Source: Apoda limacodes
Lineage: Eukaryota > Arthropoda > Insecta > Lepidoptera > Limacodidae
Length of the DNA stretch: 64,000 bases
NCBI GenBank assembly: GCA_946406115.1
Contig: OX291553.1
Location: 377,001-441,000 of the forward strand
Direction: 5' to 3'
Shown: one piece after another, positions 1-10,645 of the stretch
Layout: each line of letters starts with the position of its first letter
Position numbering within the stretch: position 1 is the stretch's first letter
Notes under the pieces: generated by a model
The model's input: the letters and a program-made list of their open reading frames with translations, nothing else
Told to the model about the DNA's origin: nothing
Databases searched by the model: none
Made by a program: the position numbers and the translations under genes

Positions 1-621
1 TGGGACAGTCTGTGTTCCTCTTATATTGCTGTATGGGCATAACAACAAGTAGTTCAAGATGAAGGTATTTATTTCCTTTAGCTCAAAGAGTTCTCAATAT
101 TTATTATGGATGATCTGATAACTGGATGTGATGCCGTATCTGAACAAGTTCAAATATATGGAGGCTGAGGTTAGCATATAAGGAGTAGTTGCAAATTTAC
201 CAAGTAACAATTCAAAGATTCAGAAATGGCAAAGGTGTTTGTTCTGAAGGATACCACAGTCATAAAAATTCTTGGTCTCTTTTGTATTAGAAAAACTGTA
301 TATGAATATTCTGTCCACATTCCTAAGGCAGATGAGCCAATAACAAAAAGATAAATCCTTAAAGAATTCAGTGGGCTGAGAAATTAGCTAAAGTTGGATA
401 GCTTATCGGACAGCCCTATTGCAAGTTACAAAATTTAGTATCACAACATGTAGAAATGACAAACATTGTAAGCTGCATGGTTTTTGTGAATCGTCAAATG
501 AAGCTAATGTATCTGTGGTCACAAAATTGTGATTGATGTGATATTGGATCTCAATATCGGAATTAAGAGTTGACAGTGAATTTTATCCTCAAAAAAAATT
601 TGATGTTAAAACAAAAATCCA

Positions 622-902
622 ATACATATTATAATTGCAAAAGTTGGTTTGTCTGTCTGTCCATTTGTTACTTTATAAGTCACTTGTACATGGACCAATT
701 TAGATAAAATTTGGTATGAAGATAGTTTGAGTCCCAGGAAAGGACATAGGATAGATTTTATCCCAAAAAATCCGAAGTTTCCGCAGGAATAACTATAACT
801 GAGCTTAAACAAACTATAGCTTGCTGTAGAAAACTTTATTAGTATAATTAAGGAGTTCCACAAAGATAATTGAATTTAGGGTGTGTATAGGGGCTGGCAA
901 AA
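622..902 (+). repeat. Lepidopteran interspersed repeat, degenerate copy
   Basis: This stretch begins near 'tattataattgcaaaag', has 'gtctgtctgtcc' and 'aataactataactgagctt', and ends near 'gggctggcaaaattc'. The same order of motifs is seen at 1640-2213, 40366-40560, 50469-50839 and 61936-62216. Better copies end in CTAG followed by T, as non-autonomous Helitrons do. The short frames inside it are not genes. Positions 1-600 show nothing recognisable apart from AT-rich sequence. Confidence 0.6.
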
Positions 903-1089
903 TTCATTGATTGATTTCCAGCTATCCCATTAATATTATAAATGTAAAAGTTTGGTTGTTTGTTAAGGTGCATTCTTTTCACTGCTTCAATTCGTTAATG
1001 TCATAATCCAGCCCAGTAAAAAAAGACATAAATTTTGTGTGACACTCTGTACAAATCTTGGCTCATTCTCTTTGGTTGGATTATTGACA

Positions 1090-1604
1090 TTAACCCGTCA
1101 AGCGTCCCCATACTAAGGAAATTATCCGCCCTTGCCGCATACAAATGGACATACACCTAACTTTATTATGTTTATTCCTCTTATTTATTTTTAGGTATGT
1201 TCCCTAATATATACAGTATAAAAAAAGTAATAAGAATAAGTTTATGATAAATATAATAAGTAATAATAAATTTATTTACTAAAAAATACATAGTTTTTTA
1301 TATATAGCACATTACCAGGGGTCAAAATGAACTCTAAGCTACTGTTAATAAAATCCAAAATCCAACTCAAAATGGCGCAATATAAATGGCGGCCGGATCA
1401 AATAACCAAAAGAATTTCTGATAAAAAAATATTAAACGCACAAAATATTGTCCACCCAAAAATACTAGAACGTAGGACAGGCCATTGGCTTCACTTCTGA
1501 ATACTTACAATTAGCCTGTCTGATAAAAGTCGTCCTGCAAAAATTCCCCCGCGACACAAGTCGCTTAGGTCCCACTGTGGGACCTTGGATGCGTGACGGG
1601 TTAA
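1090..1604. mobile_element. piggyBac-type MITE with TTAA target duplication
   Basis: TTAA stands at 1090-1093 and again at 1601-1604. Directly inside, the left end reads CCCGTCAAGCGTCC and the reverse complement of the right end reads CCCGTCACGCATCC, so 12 of 14 bases of the terminal inverted repeat match. TTAA duplications and CCC-starting ends are the hallmark of piggyBac elements. The 507-bp body has no transposase frame, so it would depend on a transposase supplied elsewhere. Confidence 0.8.
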
Positions 1605-1639
1605 ACGCATAATGTGCATAATGTTGGTCAACAAAATGT

Positions 1640-2213
1640 CACTTCAATCACACTTCAATAACTAATAATAGATCAGGATGATACTTGGTACACATATAGG
1701 TTAGGTCCTGGAATAGGACACAGACTATTTTTCATCCTGAAAAATTCAGAAGTTCTCATGTGAATAACTTTAACCAAGCTTAAATAAACTACAGCTTGCT
1801 AAAAGGAGTTGCCATAAGAATCCCAGGTAATTATTTATTTGGGCACAAGCTATATTTGCATAAAAAATATCTTAAACAATAAAGAAGCATCCCTAACACA
1901 GAAATGAAATGCAATAACCGGTGGAAACAACTTTTTTTTATCTATGAATTTTATGAAAATCATTAGAACAACATAGTATTAAACCATTTGTGGACTGCCC
2001 TCGCTCTGCTCAGGGAAAAAAAAAGCATAACCAAACCTTACCTAACCTAGCACCAGTATTTTAGTAGACTTTTTATTTTGTTCTAAAACTAAATTTTTCC
2101 AATATTTTTTTTTTTGCAAAAGTAGCTTGTGCCCAACTTAAGTAAATTTTTACTGAATCCTAGACGATAACCAAATTTAGGGCAGGCGAAGCCACAGGCA
2201 AAAGCAAGTATAT
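1640..2213 (+). repeat. Interspersed repeat split by a MITE
   Basis: The left part (1640 to about 1838) has the family motifs 'gatgatacttggtacaca' and 'aataactttaaccaagctt'. The right part (about 2140-2213) resumes with 'gacgataaccaaatttaggg' and ends 'aggcaaaagcaagt', a decayed form of the usual end in CTAG. The roughly 300 bp between them is a separate inverted-repeat element. Confidence 0.55.
1839..2136. mobile_element. MITE with TTGGGCACAAGCTA inverted repeats
   Basis: The left end is TTGGGCACAAGCTA and the right end is its reverse complement TAGCTTGTGCCCAA. The element sits inside an interspersed repeat that continues on both sides. I could not find a clear target-site duplication, so the superfamily is left open. 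It contains no coding frame. Confidence 0.6.
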
Positions 2214-2419
2214 AAAGTACAGTGCAGCCAGAGTTGCTGAAAGTAAAAAAAAATATCCTCATAATGTTTTCTCAGCACCTCTTTTGTACACCATAACTAC
2301 CGAACCTTTTTTTTATTTTCTACATAGCTATTGAACAATAAGTGTTGTTTATCAGATGTTGCGTAATTGTCCAGGAAGTACTTAGGTAATACTGGTGCAA
2401 ATCTTATCTACTTACAGCA

Positions 2420-2874
2420 TTAACCTTCGACATACACTTTAAACTTGGCATTGATGATAACTGGACGGTTGTCCCACACAGTGATAATCCTACCATGAGT
2501 GCGATAAACAAACTCGAACTTGTAGATATCCAATAAAGTATCACTATAGAAGCACTTGAAGCTCGGCAAAGGCACGTGCGCCGCGAAGGAAACACTCGAC
2601 GTGGCGTGGTGGCCTGCGGCAGAGAGGGGGCTCGGTGCTGGTTATCTGTCTTTATCATTATCACTGTGCAAGCAAACTTACTGAAGTAGACCCGGTAGTC
2701 GGGTGCGAACTCTGATCCTCTTTCTTCAGCGACGTACATGTTGTTAACAATGGTTCGAAACCTCGACAAGACCGCACCGTGACAACACCGAATGCCAGCA
2801 CTCGCCGCCGGCACGCACAGCTGTTTCACTAGTGAAACGAAGAGTGTAGTCGCTGCGCAACGAGTCAATGACAT
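2420..2874 (-). CDS. Two-exon small protein of unknown function, possible mitochondrial targeting
   Basis: I propose exon 1 at 2874-2682 and exon 2 at 2613-2420, with a 68-bp intron. The donor is TTCA/GTAAGT and the acceptor follows the pyrimidine-rich ctctctgccgcag. The exons are 193 and 194 nt and join in frame to give 128 residues and a TAA stop. The first 45 residues are rich in Arg, Ala and Ser with few acids, as in mitochondrial presequences. They are followed by EERGSEFAPDYRVYF, which recalls the N-terminus of eukaryotic soluble inorganic pyrophosphatases. The exon 2 product (with VYRTHGRIITVWDN and NAKFKVYVEG) does not fit that family, so I assign no function. The region is GC-richer than its surroundings. 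Exon 2 could also be a shared or alternative exon. Transcript data would decide it. Confidence 0.45.
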
Positions 2875-2935
2875 ATTTGTGATAGGTACCTACTCATTAA
2901 TATGACGTAAGTTGAAATAACACCAAACCAGTAGG

Positions 2936-3600
2936 GATGTCCGAGCAGACGATAATCGATATTCGATAATCATCGAATAAAAAATCTATTTTAAAGTGGC
3001 ACGCGTACGAGTTAAGTAAGCTAAAAAATTATCTCACCCGCAGCTGAATTCCCGATTCGACTCTCGTGTTGTGCGGTCGTGTTCTCATTGTGCTCCGTGG
3101 TGTGATAACTCAGCTGGTGCGCATTATTGTGTGGTGTTTTTCCTCGTATCGTTGTTTGGATTATTGCCCGCGATACTTGGAAAATTGGCCTAAGCGTTGA
3201 GCGCTGCTCAGTTGTGTGTGCTTTGCTGGGAAATCGCTTCCCTGCCCGCTGTGAGTGAACTTTCGCGCTCTTCGACCCGCCCATAACTCGAAGTTTCTCG
3301 AACCAATACTGTGTGTGCGTGTTCTAGTAGTCGCGGAACTACTACGCATAGTGGTAACCCTCGCTTGGCTCTTTGACTGACACTGGTTCGACCGGCCTGA
3401 GTTCGGCTTTGAGTAGATCGCTAGTGTAGTATTTCCGCTTCAGCGGTTCGCCACTCCGCGCATTCTCGCGTTTTAAGTGTCGATTGCGTCTAGTTTTTAA
3501 GAAAAATCCAGTTCCGAGTGTTTAAGGGCTAGTGAGTGAGATCGTATAGCTCTTTTCATAATTGCGATCTACCTAATCGTTTCTGAATTTGTAAACGTCC
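2936..3600. other. GC-richer non-coding stretch before the Jockey LINE
   Basis: At 2936 the motif 'tagggatgtccgagcagacg', followed by tandem 'atcgata' words, resembles one end of a hAT element, but no partner end was found. From about 3000 the composition becomes GC-richer and runs without a break into the Jockey ORF1 region, so it may be the LINE 5' untranslated region or host sequence upstream of the 2874 gene. Short frames here show no recognisable domain. Confidence 0.3.
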
Positions 3601-4105
3601 GTTGCTCGAGGGAAAACCTAACGGTGACAGCGTAACCCCAGCCATAAGAGTAGGTTTTAGGTATACACCAAACAAACCGTAGCACTGCGGGGCGTTTGGC
3701 TACATTAAGGCACTCTCGCCCCCGTCAGCAATGACGGGGAGTCACTAGGTACTCACCATCTACACCTCGGTCACACTCGTGATGACCTAGTTACTCAGAG
3801 GTTTGTCCCCAGACCAGCTAGGAGCCATCGTCGAGGCTCTTATTCCAGATGGCTCAGAGCAGGTCCAAGTCTGCATTGCTATGGCTCTGGGGTCAACCAG
3901 CACCGCCATCACAGCCGTGCGCACAATCGTTCGCGCTCTCCCCGCACGCGCTCTCTTTGCCGCGACCCGCTTGCCGCAATCTTCAGGCCCCCGCGCCCTC
4001 TCGCCTTCTACTCCGGTAGCAGACGTGTCCCACTTTCGGTGAATCGCTACCCCGTCGCCTCCTCCGACCCTGGCCCCCTCCCCTCCCTCGTCCCCAGATG
4101 CCGTT

Positions 4106-4900
4106 ATGTCCGCTGAGTCGTCCTCAAATGAGGACGATGAAGGCTTCAAATTGGTGGGCCTGGGGACAAACAAGGGTAAGAAGCGGAAGAAGATCGCCAA
4201 GTCACAAATGACTTCGGCTCTGAAGCCTCCTTCCCCTCCCTCAGACTCCGAGGCCAAACGCCTCAAAGCGCTCAGCACTTCCCCATCCACTTTGGCGGCT
4301 AGCCAAGAGCCAGCCGCCATGGACACTGCCCTGCCACCACCTCTTCGCAGGCCGACCGTCCCTCTACGGGACAGAAGGAAAAATCTCCGCCCCCAGTCTT
4401 CATCAAAGACAAGGGGCATGGCCAAACATCGCAAATGCTATGAAAACAAAACGTATAAATTATACGCACGCACGAAACGATGCCGAGCGTGGTATTAAAG
4501 TGCAGGTCGCGACGCCAACAGATTTCCAAAATCTGACGGCTTTTCTAACGGCTCAGAAATACGAATAGCACACGTACAGGTGGCCGAAGAACGCGTTCTA
4601 AGGGCAGTCATAAAGGGAGTTCCGAAAGAATTCACTGTGACTACCGTCAAGGATGACTTGATCGTCCAAGGCCTCCCAGTAAGGGAAGTACATAGAATAT
4701 ACAACAGCCGTAACAGCCGGTCGCTTGCGTTCTCTGTGGGAGCGAGGGCCACCCTGCGAACTACCGCAGGTGCCCAAAAGCTCCCAAACAGAATCCGCGA
4801 AAACCCAAAAAGGGTAAATCGCACCCCTCTGCCCCCCGTCAACAGGCACCCAGCCATCCTCCAGCGCTAGTTGTCTCAGGAAAATCCAAGTCAATTGAGA
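4106..4900 (+). pseudogene. Jockey LINE ORF1 (gag-like RNA-binding protein), broken
   Basis: The first open piece (4106-4498) is a low-complexity, Lys/Ser/Pro-rich N-terminal region. After frameshifts a second piece (4580-4700) carries EERVLRAVIKGVP and then DDLIVQGLPVREVHRI, matching the conserved 'V+rGvP...I..dL...G..V..V.Rm' block of Jockey ORF1 proteins. The usual CCHC zinc knuckles that follow this block were not found and seem deleted. ORF1 products normally coat the LINE RNA. With several frameshifts this copy cannot make one. The long opposite-strand frame at 3787-4434 is a shadow. Confidence 0.6.
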
Positions 4901-5214
4901 CAGTCAAACTTCTGTATGCACTCCCTGGACCCGTCTCAGTCACGAGTATTCCCTACCCCGCCCCCATTATGTCCCAGGACATCCCGTGACCCCCGCGCCC
5001 AGCACCTGCCCAAGTTCTTTGCTTCTTGCGGAAACGCGCCTTGCTCCGCCCCGCAAAGCCGCTCAGTCGGCCGAGCAACAACAATATCTCAATGTTCTCT
5101 TTGAGATATCTTGGGCCCTAGACCCACACTACTTTGAGGCCATGTTCGCGGAATACGAACAGGTCACCACCCTGCAACTGATGCTCAGCTTCGTGGCTAA
5201 CCATTGCCAGTTCC

Positions 5215-5940
5215 TTGCCGCCCTCCGTAGGGTGGCCCTCAAACCATAATGGATTGCACAACCCCGAAAAACCCCGCTCCGTCTCCATCGGCTATTTTAT
5301 CGCCAACGGTCTTCGTAATCAAAGAGTCCCACAAACCGTCTTCCTCATCCAGGAAACGTTCCTCAAGCCCCCTGTACGCACCCCTTCAATCGCGAACTAT
5401 CGCACCGTCCGTAATGATTGAACTGCCTCCAATCTAGGAAGCACTCTCATCTATTACACACACTCCCTGCATTGCTCCCCTATCGATCCTTCGCCACTTA
5501 CGAATTAAGAAGCATCCGTCTGCCGCTTGGTGATGACCGGCCATCAGCCGATCATCGTTGCATCAGTTTATCTCTCTCCCTATAAAGATTTGCTGGAGAG
5601 CGACCTTCAGTCGCTCTTGAATTTAGGCGACGCCGTCATTCTTGCCGGCGACCTAAATTGCAAGCACCGCCGTTGGAACTCTTCATTAACTTCATGGAGA
5701 GGCAGACTCCTCGACGATTTAGTTGACAGACTAAACTTTGACATCATCGCTGGCATTACGCCCACTTACTTTCCCCATAATACTCGCAACAACCCTGACG
5801 TGCTCGACATAGCACTCCTGAAGAATGTAAGGATAAGCTTTCGCTCTAGGTGGTTGACGAACTTGACTCGGACCACCGCCCTGTCTTCCTACGATTAGGT
5901 TCCCCTTCGGCACCGACACTAGAACCGTGACGGACTGATA
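5215..5940 (+). pseudogene. Jockey LINE ORF2, endonuclease domain only
   Basis: The frame begins near 5250 with NGLRNQR and FLIQETFLKP; the Glu in IQET is a catalytic residue of AP-like endonucleases. A stop at about 5421 and a frameshift separate this from 5527-5898, which holds ILAGDLNCKHRRWNS (catalytic D and N) and DVLDIALL. After one more frame change SDHRPVFL gives the last catalytic motif. All endonuclease landmarks are therefore present but split over frames. The reverse transcriptase domain is absent. In a live element this enzyme nicks the target DNA to prime reverse transcription. Confidence 0.75.
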
Positions 5941-6026
5941 TAAATTTATATCATATTGAAATTAATATCATACTAATATCTACAGTCACTTAAAGTTGTA
6001 AAAAAATCAAGCTTTAAGTCAATGCA

Positions 6027-6971
6027 ATGAAAAATAAAAAGTGGCGAGTATGGCAAACCCACCAACAAGATATGAACGGCACAAAGAATAAACGGCCCCT
6101 AGTCCCCGGCAGCCCTGCTAGTCCAGGCTACGGTAGCGGCCTTGGAAACGGCGGGGCAGGGAGTGCGAAGAATCCCTGGCAGAGATCCGGCTACCAACAC
6201 CGACGACTGGACCTGGCAACCTACAATGCACGTACGCTGAGGGCCGATGAGAAAATAGTACTGGAAGAAGCTACAAGCAAGTTACGCTGGGACGTTATAG
6301 GGCTATCGGAGGTCCGAAGACAGGGATAGGACACGATAGTTCTCAACTAAGGTAACTTGATGTACTGCCGGGGGCTGACTAGCTATCCCAAGGTGGTGTC
6401 GGGTTTATCGTCCGCAAGTCCCTCGTCAATAATGTCATCAAAGTTGACAGTGTGTCGCCCAGGATAGCGTACCTGATACTCAGAATATCAAAACGATATT
6501 CGCTGAAGGTCATATAGGTTTACGCGCCGACTTCGACACACCCAGACGACGTAGTGGAGGAGATGTATGAGGACATTTCTAAAGCCATACACTTCTCCAA
6601 AACACACTGTAACGTCGTGATGGGGGACTTCAACGCCAAACTAGGCAAACGAAGTGGTAATGAGCTGAGAGTGGGGCAATTTGGATATGGACAACGGAAC
6701 TCCAAAGGGCAGATGATGGCCGAAGCGCCCCCACAGAAAGTTGACCTGGATGAATCCGGATGGTTGCACGAAGAATGAGATTGACTTTATCATGTCGACG
6801 GAAAAGCAAGTGTTCAATGATGTCTTTGTGATCCACACGGTCAAAACCGGGAGTGATCACCGTATGGTAAGAGGCACATTGAACCGCAACATAAGACTTG
6901 ATAGGTCTCGACTAATAAAGTCCACGCTCCGACCCAAAACCGTCCAAATCCAAAACCCAGAAAACTTTTAG
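6027..6971 (+). pseudogene. RTE LINE endonuclease domain, degraded
   Basis: The opening frame (6027-6326) leads into LATYNARTLRADEK and DVIGLSEVRRQG, the first RTE endonuclease block with its catalytic Glu. It ends in a stop. A later frame (6554-6778) has MEEMYEDISKAIH and VVMGDFNAKLGKRSG, with the catalytic Asp/Asn. About 25 residues after GQMMAE look deleted. A third frame (6741-6971) carries NEIDFIMSTEK and TGSDHRMVRGTL, the terminal SDH motif. The domain would nick DNA during target-primed reverse transcription, but this copy cannot encode it in one frame. Confidence 0.75.
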
Positions 6972-7848
6972 CTTTCAATCACTTTGAATGCTTAAAGAAA
7001 GACTCATGTTTGTGGAAACTGTCCACACGGTTGGGTCTAAGTTCTTTAAAACCCACCGTACAAATGGAACAAAAAGACTCTCAGACCAGACTCTAAGATT
7101 TATGGACGAGAGACGATACCTTAGGCTGCAGTCTTCGGATGATGCATTGTCGTATCGGCGGCTTAATAGACAGATCTCAAAATCACTTGCACGCGACAAA
7201 CGCCACTTTAATACATTGCGTATTGAGGAGGCAATAGAACGGAACAAAGGTTCCAAAGTGTTCGCGAGAGATCTGGCTATTGGGCGAAGTCGTCTGGCAA
7301 GGCTGAAGACGGAGGACGGCAGCATTGTTTCCTCTGGACCAGAGGTCTTGAAGGAGATCGAGAAATTCTATGGACAGTTATACAAGTTGACATCGAAGCC
7401 AGTCGGCAGTCCAGCTAAAGACCCTAGAGCTAGACTGACTCGACACTATACCGAGGACATCCCGGAAGTCAGCTTGTATGAGATTAGTATGGCTCTCAAA
7501 CAGCTTAAAAACAATAAGGCACCGGGTGATGATGGAGTTACGACTGAGCTTCTGAAAGCGGGTGGAAAACCGGTACTAAAAGTCCTTCAGAAGCTCTTTA
7601 ACACCGTCATACTCTGCACACCGTAAGCATGGCACGGAGGCGTGGTGGTGCTTTTCTTCAAAAAAGGTGACAATACACTTCTTAAGAATTACAGACCCAT
7701 CACGCTTCTGAGTCATGTTTATAAGCTGTTTTCAAGAGTAATTACGAACCGCCTCGCTCGCAAGCTCGACGACTTCCGAACAAACCGGTTTCCGAAGAGG
7801 CTATAGTACCATAGACCACATACATACGCTGCGGCATATTATAGTTCC

Positions 7849-8040
7849 AAAATGTCGTCTTCAGAAGGTACATAGCTCTTTCGCAATACAAAGTATATTT
7901 TTCTACAATAAAATTCCAAAACATGTGGTTAATATACCCTCAAATAAATTTAAAATATATGTCAAAGATATTTTAATGAAAAAAAGCTATTACAAAGTTG
8001 TTGAATACATAAATGATAAAAATGCTTGGAAAGAATAGAA
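7849..8040 (+). pseudogene. C-terminal end of a CR1-like LINE ORF2
   Basis: A single open frame of about 63 residues ends at a TAG near 8038. It contains IFFYNKIPKHV, NKFKIYVKDILM and KSYYKVVEYIND, the usual last block of this group (a 'fYNkiP' word, then 'FK..vk..L...aYY.v.eYl'). It lies after the reverse transcriptase domain and is not catalytic. The copy is only the 3' stump left by incomplete reverse transcription. Confidence 0.65.
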
Positions 8041-8838
8041 CTTAATTGATTTGTATTGGGGCATTTGAAATATTATTTTTTTTAAATTTAAAACATTGTA
8101 TATTATGTTATTACCTAGTGTAAGGCTATATTGTATTTTTATATGATGTATAAAAGATTAACTAGTGAGTTTATTGCCGTTGCTGCTCGGTAGTAAAGCA
8201 TTGCGAACCTTCCAATCTTCTCCTCTTATATTTTGTTCCTTTACTACACACATTGTAACTAGTACAATCGAAGTTTTATTGGAGTTGCTTGAGTGTGTCA
8301 TGCTCTCTCAAAGTGTCTCTGCGGTGGTGGCGTGTGTGTCGGGTCGTTACGTTCCCTAAAACATGGTTGAGCGAAGCGATGGCTGATTCATGTGTCATAC
8401 TCGTGAACGGGTGCCGCCTGTGGAGGCTGGTCTGCTCTTGCAAACTTCTTGGTATTCTTAGTATTTAGTCTTACTTTTTGTTTTGTTTATTAATACTGTA
8501 AGACATTGATTATTTCTTAGTGATGAATACATAAACTGTCTTTTGTTTATATTAGATACTTTTTATGTTGTGCTTGTGCTTTATATTTCATGTGTTTTTA
8601 TGTTTGTAATGGAAAGTGTCCTTTTATGATAGGGAGGGCATTTTCCAATATTTTAATTGGACGCTGTTAAAGAAAGGGAGAAAAGAAATGCCCTTGCTGA
8701 GTTTCTTGCCGGTTCTTCTCAGTACAAGGTCTCCCGCCCTGTAGACTTACGAATCGATGGCGTAGTGACATTCATAAGTGCTCAATTATTGTAGCCTAAT
8801 CTGAATAAAATTATATTGAATTGAATTGAATTGAATAC
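7849..8838 (+). mobile_element. 5'-truncated CR1-like LINE inserted in the RTE element
   Basis: The inserted DNA starts with the last part of a LINE ORF2, followed by about 800 bp of 3' untranslated sequence and a tail of repeated GAATT (8816-8836). The RTE reading resumes directly after the tail. Positions 8260-8470 match 3' untranslated segments of two other LINE copies (near 27530-27640 on + and 40560-40760 on -), so this is one family. A target duplication of at most a few bases ('ata') can be suggested. Confidence 0.7.
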
Positions 8839-9989
8839 AGAAGTCAGAAGAGTATAATCGGCCCCTTTGCTTAGCGTTTGTGGGCTATGAGAAAGCCTTC
8901 GATTCGGTGGAAACATGGGCAGTGCTAAAGGCTCTACAGAGATGCCGTATTGATCATCGGTATATCGAGGTGCTAAAATGCTTGTACGATAACGCCACCA
9001 TGTCAGACCGTCTCCAGGATCAGAACTTGAAACCGATCCAACTGCAGAGGTGTGAGACAGGGAGATGTCATATCTCCGAAACTGTTCACAAATGCGTTGG
9101 AAGATGTCTTTAAGCTTCTGGCCTGGGACGGGCTTGGCATCAATGTTAATAGCAAGTACATTAACCACCGTCGGTTTGCCGACAATATTGTGGTCATGGC
9201 AGAATCGATGGAGAACCTTAGCGCAATGCTCCGAAGCCTCAGTAGGGCTTCCCAACGAGTGGGCCTCAAGATGAACATGGACAAGACCAAAATCATGTCG
9301 AATGGCCATGTAGCACCCACTCCAATAACTGTTGGGAACTCTGCACTCGAAGTTGTTGACGAATACGTATACCTGGGACAAACTGTTCGATTAGGTAGGT
9401 CCAATTTCGAGAAAGAGGATATTCGCCGAATCCAACTCGGTTGGGCAGCGTTCGGAAAACTGCGTACTATTTTCTCGTCCTTAATACCCCAGTGCTTGAA
9501 GACAAAAGGCTTCAACCAGTGTGTGTTGCCAGTTATGACTTACGGCACTGAGACGTGGCCGCTAACTATGGGCCTCTAACTATGCAAGCTCAAGGTAGCT
9601 CAGCGGGCGATGGAAAGATCTATGCTCGGAGTTCCCCTACGTGATCAAATCAGGAATGAGGAAATCCGTAGGAGAACTAAAGTCGCCGACATAACTCACC
9701 GAATCGCAAAGCTGAAGTGGCAATGGGCAGGTCACATAGCTCGAAGAACCGATGGCCGATGGGGGAAGAAGGTTCTCGAGTGGCGACCACGAACCGGAAA
9801 GCGCAGCGTGGGACGGCCTCCCGCTAGATGGACAGATGACCTCGTAAAGGTAGCGGGGAGTCGTTGGTTACAGGCGGCACAGAGTCGCTCGCTGTGGAGA
9901 AAGTTAGGTGAGGCCTATGTCCAGCAGTGGACGTCGATGGGCTGATATGATGATGATGATGAATAAAAAATTTGCCCAAAAGTTATTTT

Positions 9990-10170
9990 GTCGCATATTG
10001 TGACACAAATAAATCAAAACCTATGGGACACTTCCCGTTGACCTGGACTTATAAAATTTGGCAAGAAGCAATGCCATATATAGCACACATAAAGGAAAAA
10101 GTTAAGTTTGTCCCTCAATACAATTTACCTTTTACGTCCGACTCGCACTTGGCCGGTTTATTTTTTTGAA
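9990..10170 (+). repeat. Truncated Lepidoptera repeat ending 'cgcacttggccggttt'
   Basis: The stretch ends with 'tccgactcgcacttggccgg' at about 10138-10157, a word typical of a very common lepidopteran repeat. Related ends occur at about 62765-62806 and within the 63.2-63.9 kb units. The frame at 9972-10169 is the repeat itself, not a gene. Confidence 0.5.
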
Positions 10171-10615
10171 ATACTAAAAAAAATGTAAAAATCTCCATGT
10201 TAAAAATAATTTTAACGTTTTTTCCGTTGCTGCGATAAAGCAACAATATGAGATGTCCATAAATAAAGGGATACTTAAAAGGGTGTAACTTTGTTGACTA
10301 AATATAATGTTACGGACAAGGACATTTTTTGAGGAAATACCTACCCACAACCAGTCACGACAACTACCAGCTTCTTAGTATCCTGCTAAACATTGTTTCG
10401 TTAAGGACTCTAAATTCTGCATAGAACTGTCGCACTGAAAACTTTTTGGCCAACTATTCACAGCATGTACCTACGCTGTATATGACAAAAGTATTTTCTC
10501 GTCAAATATGAAAAAACGTTCATATATTTCGTTTATATCAATGTTTGTATATTTTTTTATTTAAACTATTTTTCCTTATAATAATGCAACTTAAACAAGA
10601 GAAAAAACATATAAA

Positions 10616-10641
10616 ATAATATATATATATATATATATATT
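10616..10641. repeat. (TA)n microsatellite next to the palindrome edge
   Basis: About 24 bases of alternating T and A lie five bases outside the left palindrome boundary at 10646. Confidence 0.85.
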
Positions 10642-10645
10642 GACT

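Larger units (their letters stand above)
3600..5940 (+). mobile_element. Jockey-clade LINE, 5' half only
   Basis: It contains ORF1-like and endonuclease-like coding remains in the expected order, then stops at about 5940, just after the endonuclease SDHRPV motif. No reverse transcriptase follows. The next element, an RTE LINE, begins within 100 bp. Loss of the 3' part is unusual, because LINE copies are normally truncated at the 5' end. A later deletion, perhaps linked to the RTE insertion, is the simplest reading. The 5' limit is uncertain. Confidence 0.65.
6988..9945 (+). pseudogene. RTE LINE reverse transcriptase, broken by a LINE insertion
   Basis: A 212-residue frame (6988-7626) carries the linker and the start of the fingers, including LKQLKNNKAPGDDGVTTELL. 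After a stop come FFKKGDNTLLKNYRPITLLS and the STIDHIHTLR block. The gene is then cut at about 7849 and resumes at about 8839 with CLAFVGYEKAFDSVETW. The catalytic motif, usually FADD, reads FADN (about 9177-9188), so an essential Asp is changed. The C-terminal frames (9052-9579 and 9610-9945) include EYVYLGQTV, KLKWQWAGHIARR and GRPPARWTDDLV, the usual RTE tail. Three or more frames are needed to read it through. Confidence 0.8.
6027..9963 (+). mobile_element. RTE-clade LINE, interrupted by another LINE
   Basis: One ORF-type element with endonuclease then reverse transcriptase, ending in a (TGA)n tail at about 9948-9962, as RTE elements do. The body is broken by stops, frameshifts, a deletion in the endonuclease and a roughly 1-kb LINE insertion (about 7849-8838). 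The start is set at the first ATG of the coding remains; any 5' leader is unclear. Confidence 0.8.

Noticed and set aside
2682..2740. Calling the minus-strand gene an inorganic pyrophosphatase
   Set aside because: Only a 15-residue block fits; the following exon does not contain the family's next conserved block.
2404..2874. Single 156-residue frame taken as one exon
   Set aside because: Its second half is less protein-like than the spliced reading, which joins in frame across a good donor and acceptor.
3787..4434. 215-residue minus-strand frame
   Set aside because: It is the antisense of the Jockey ORF1 region; a GC-rich shadow frame with no domain.
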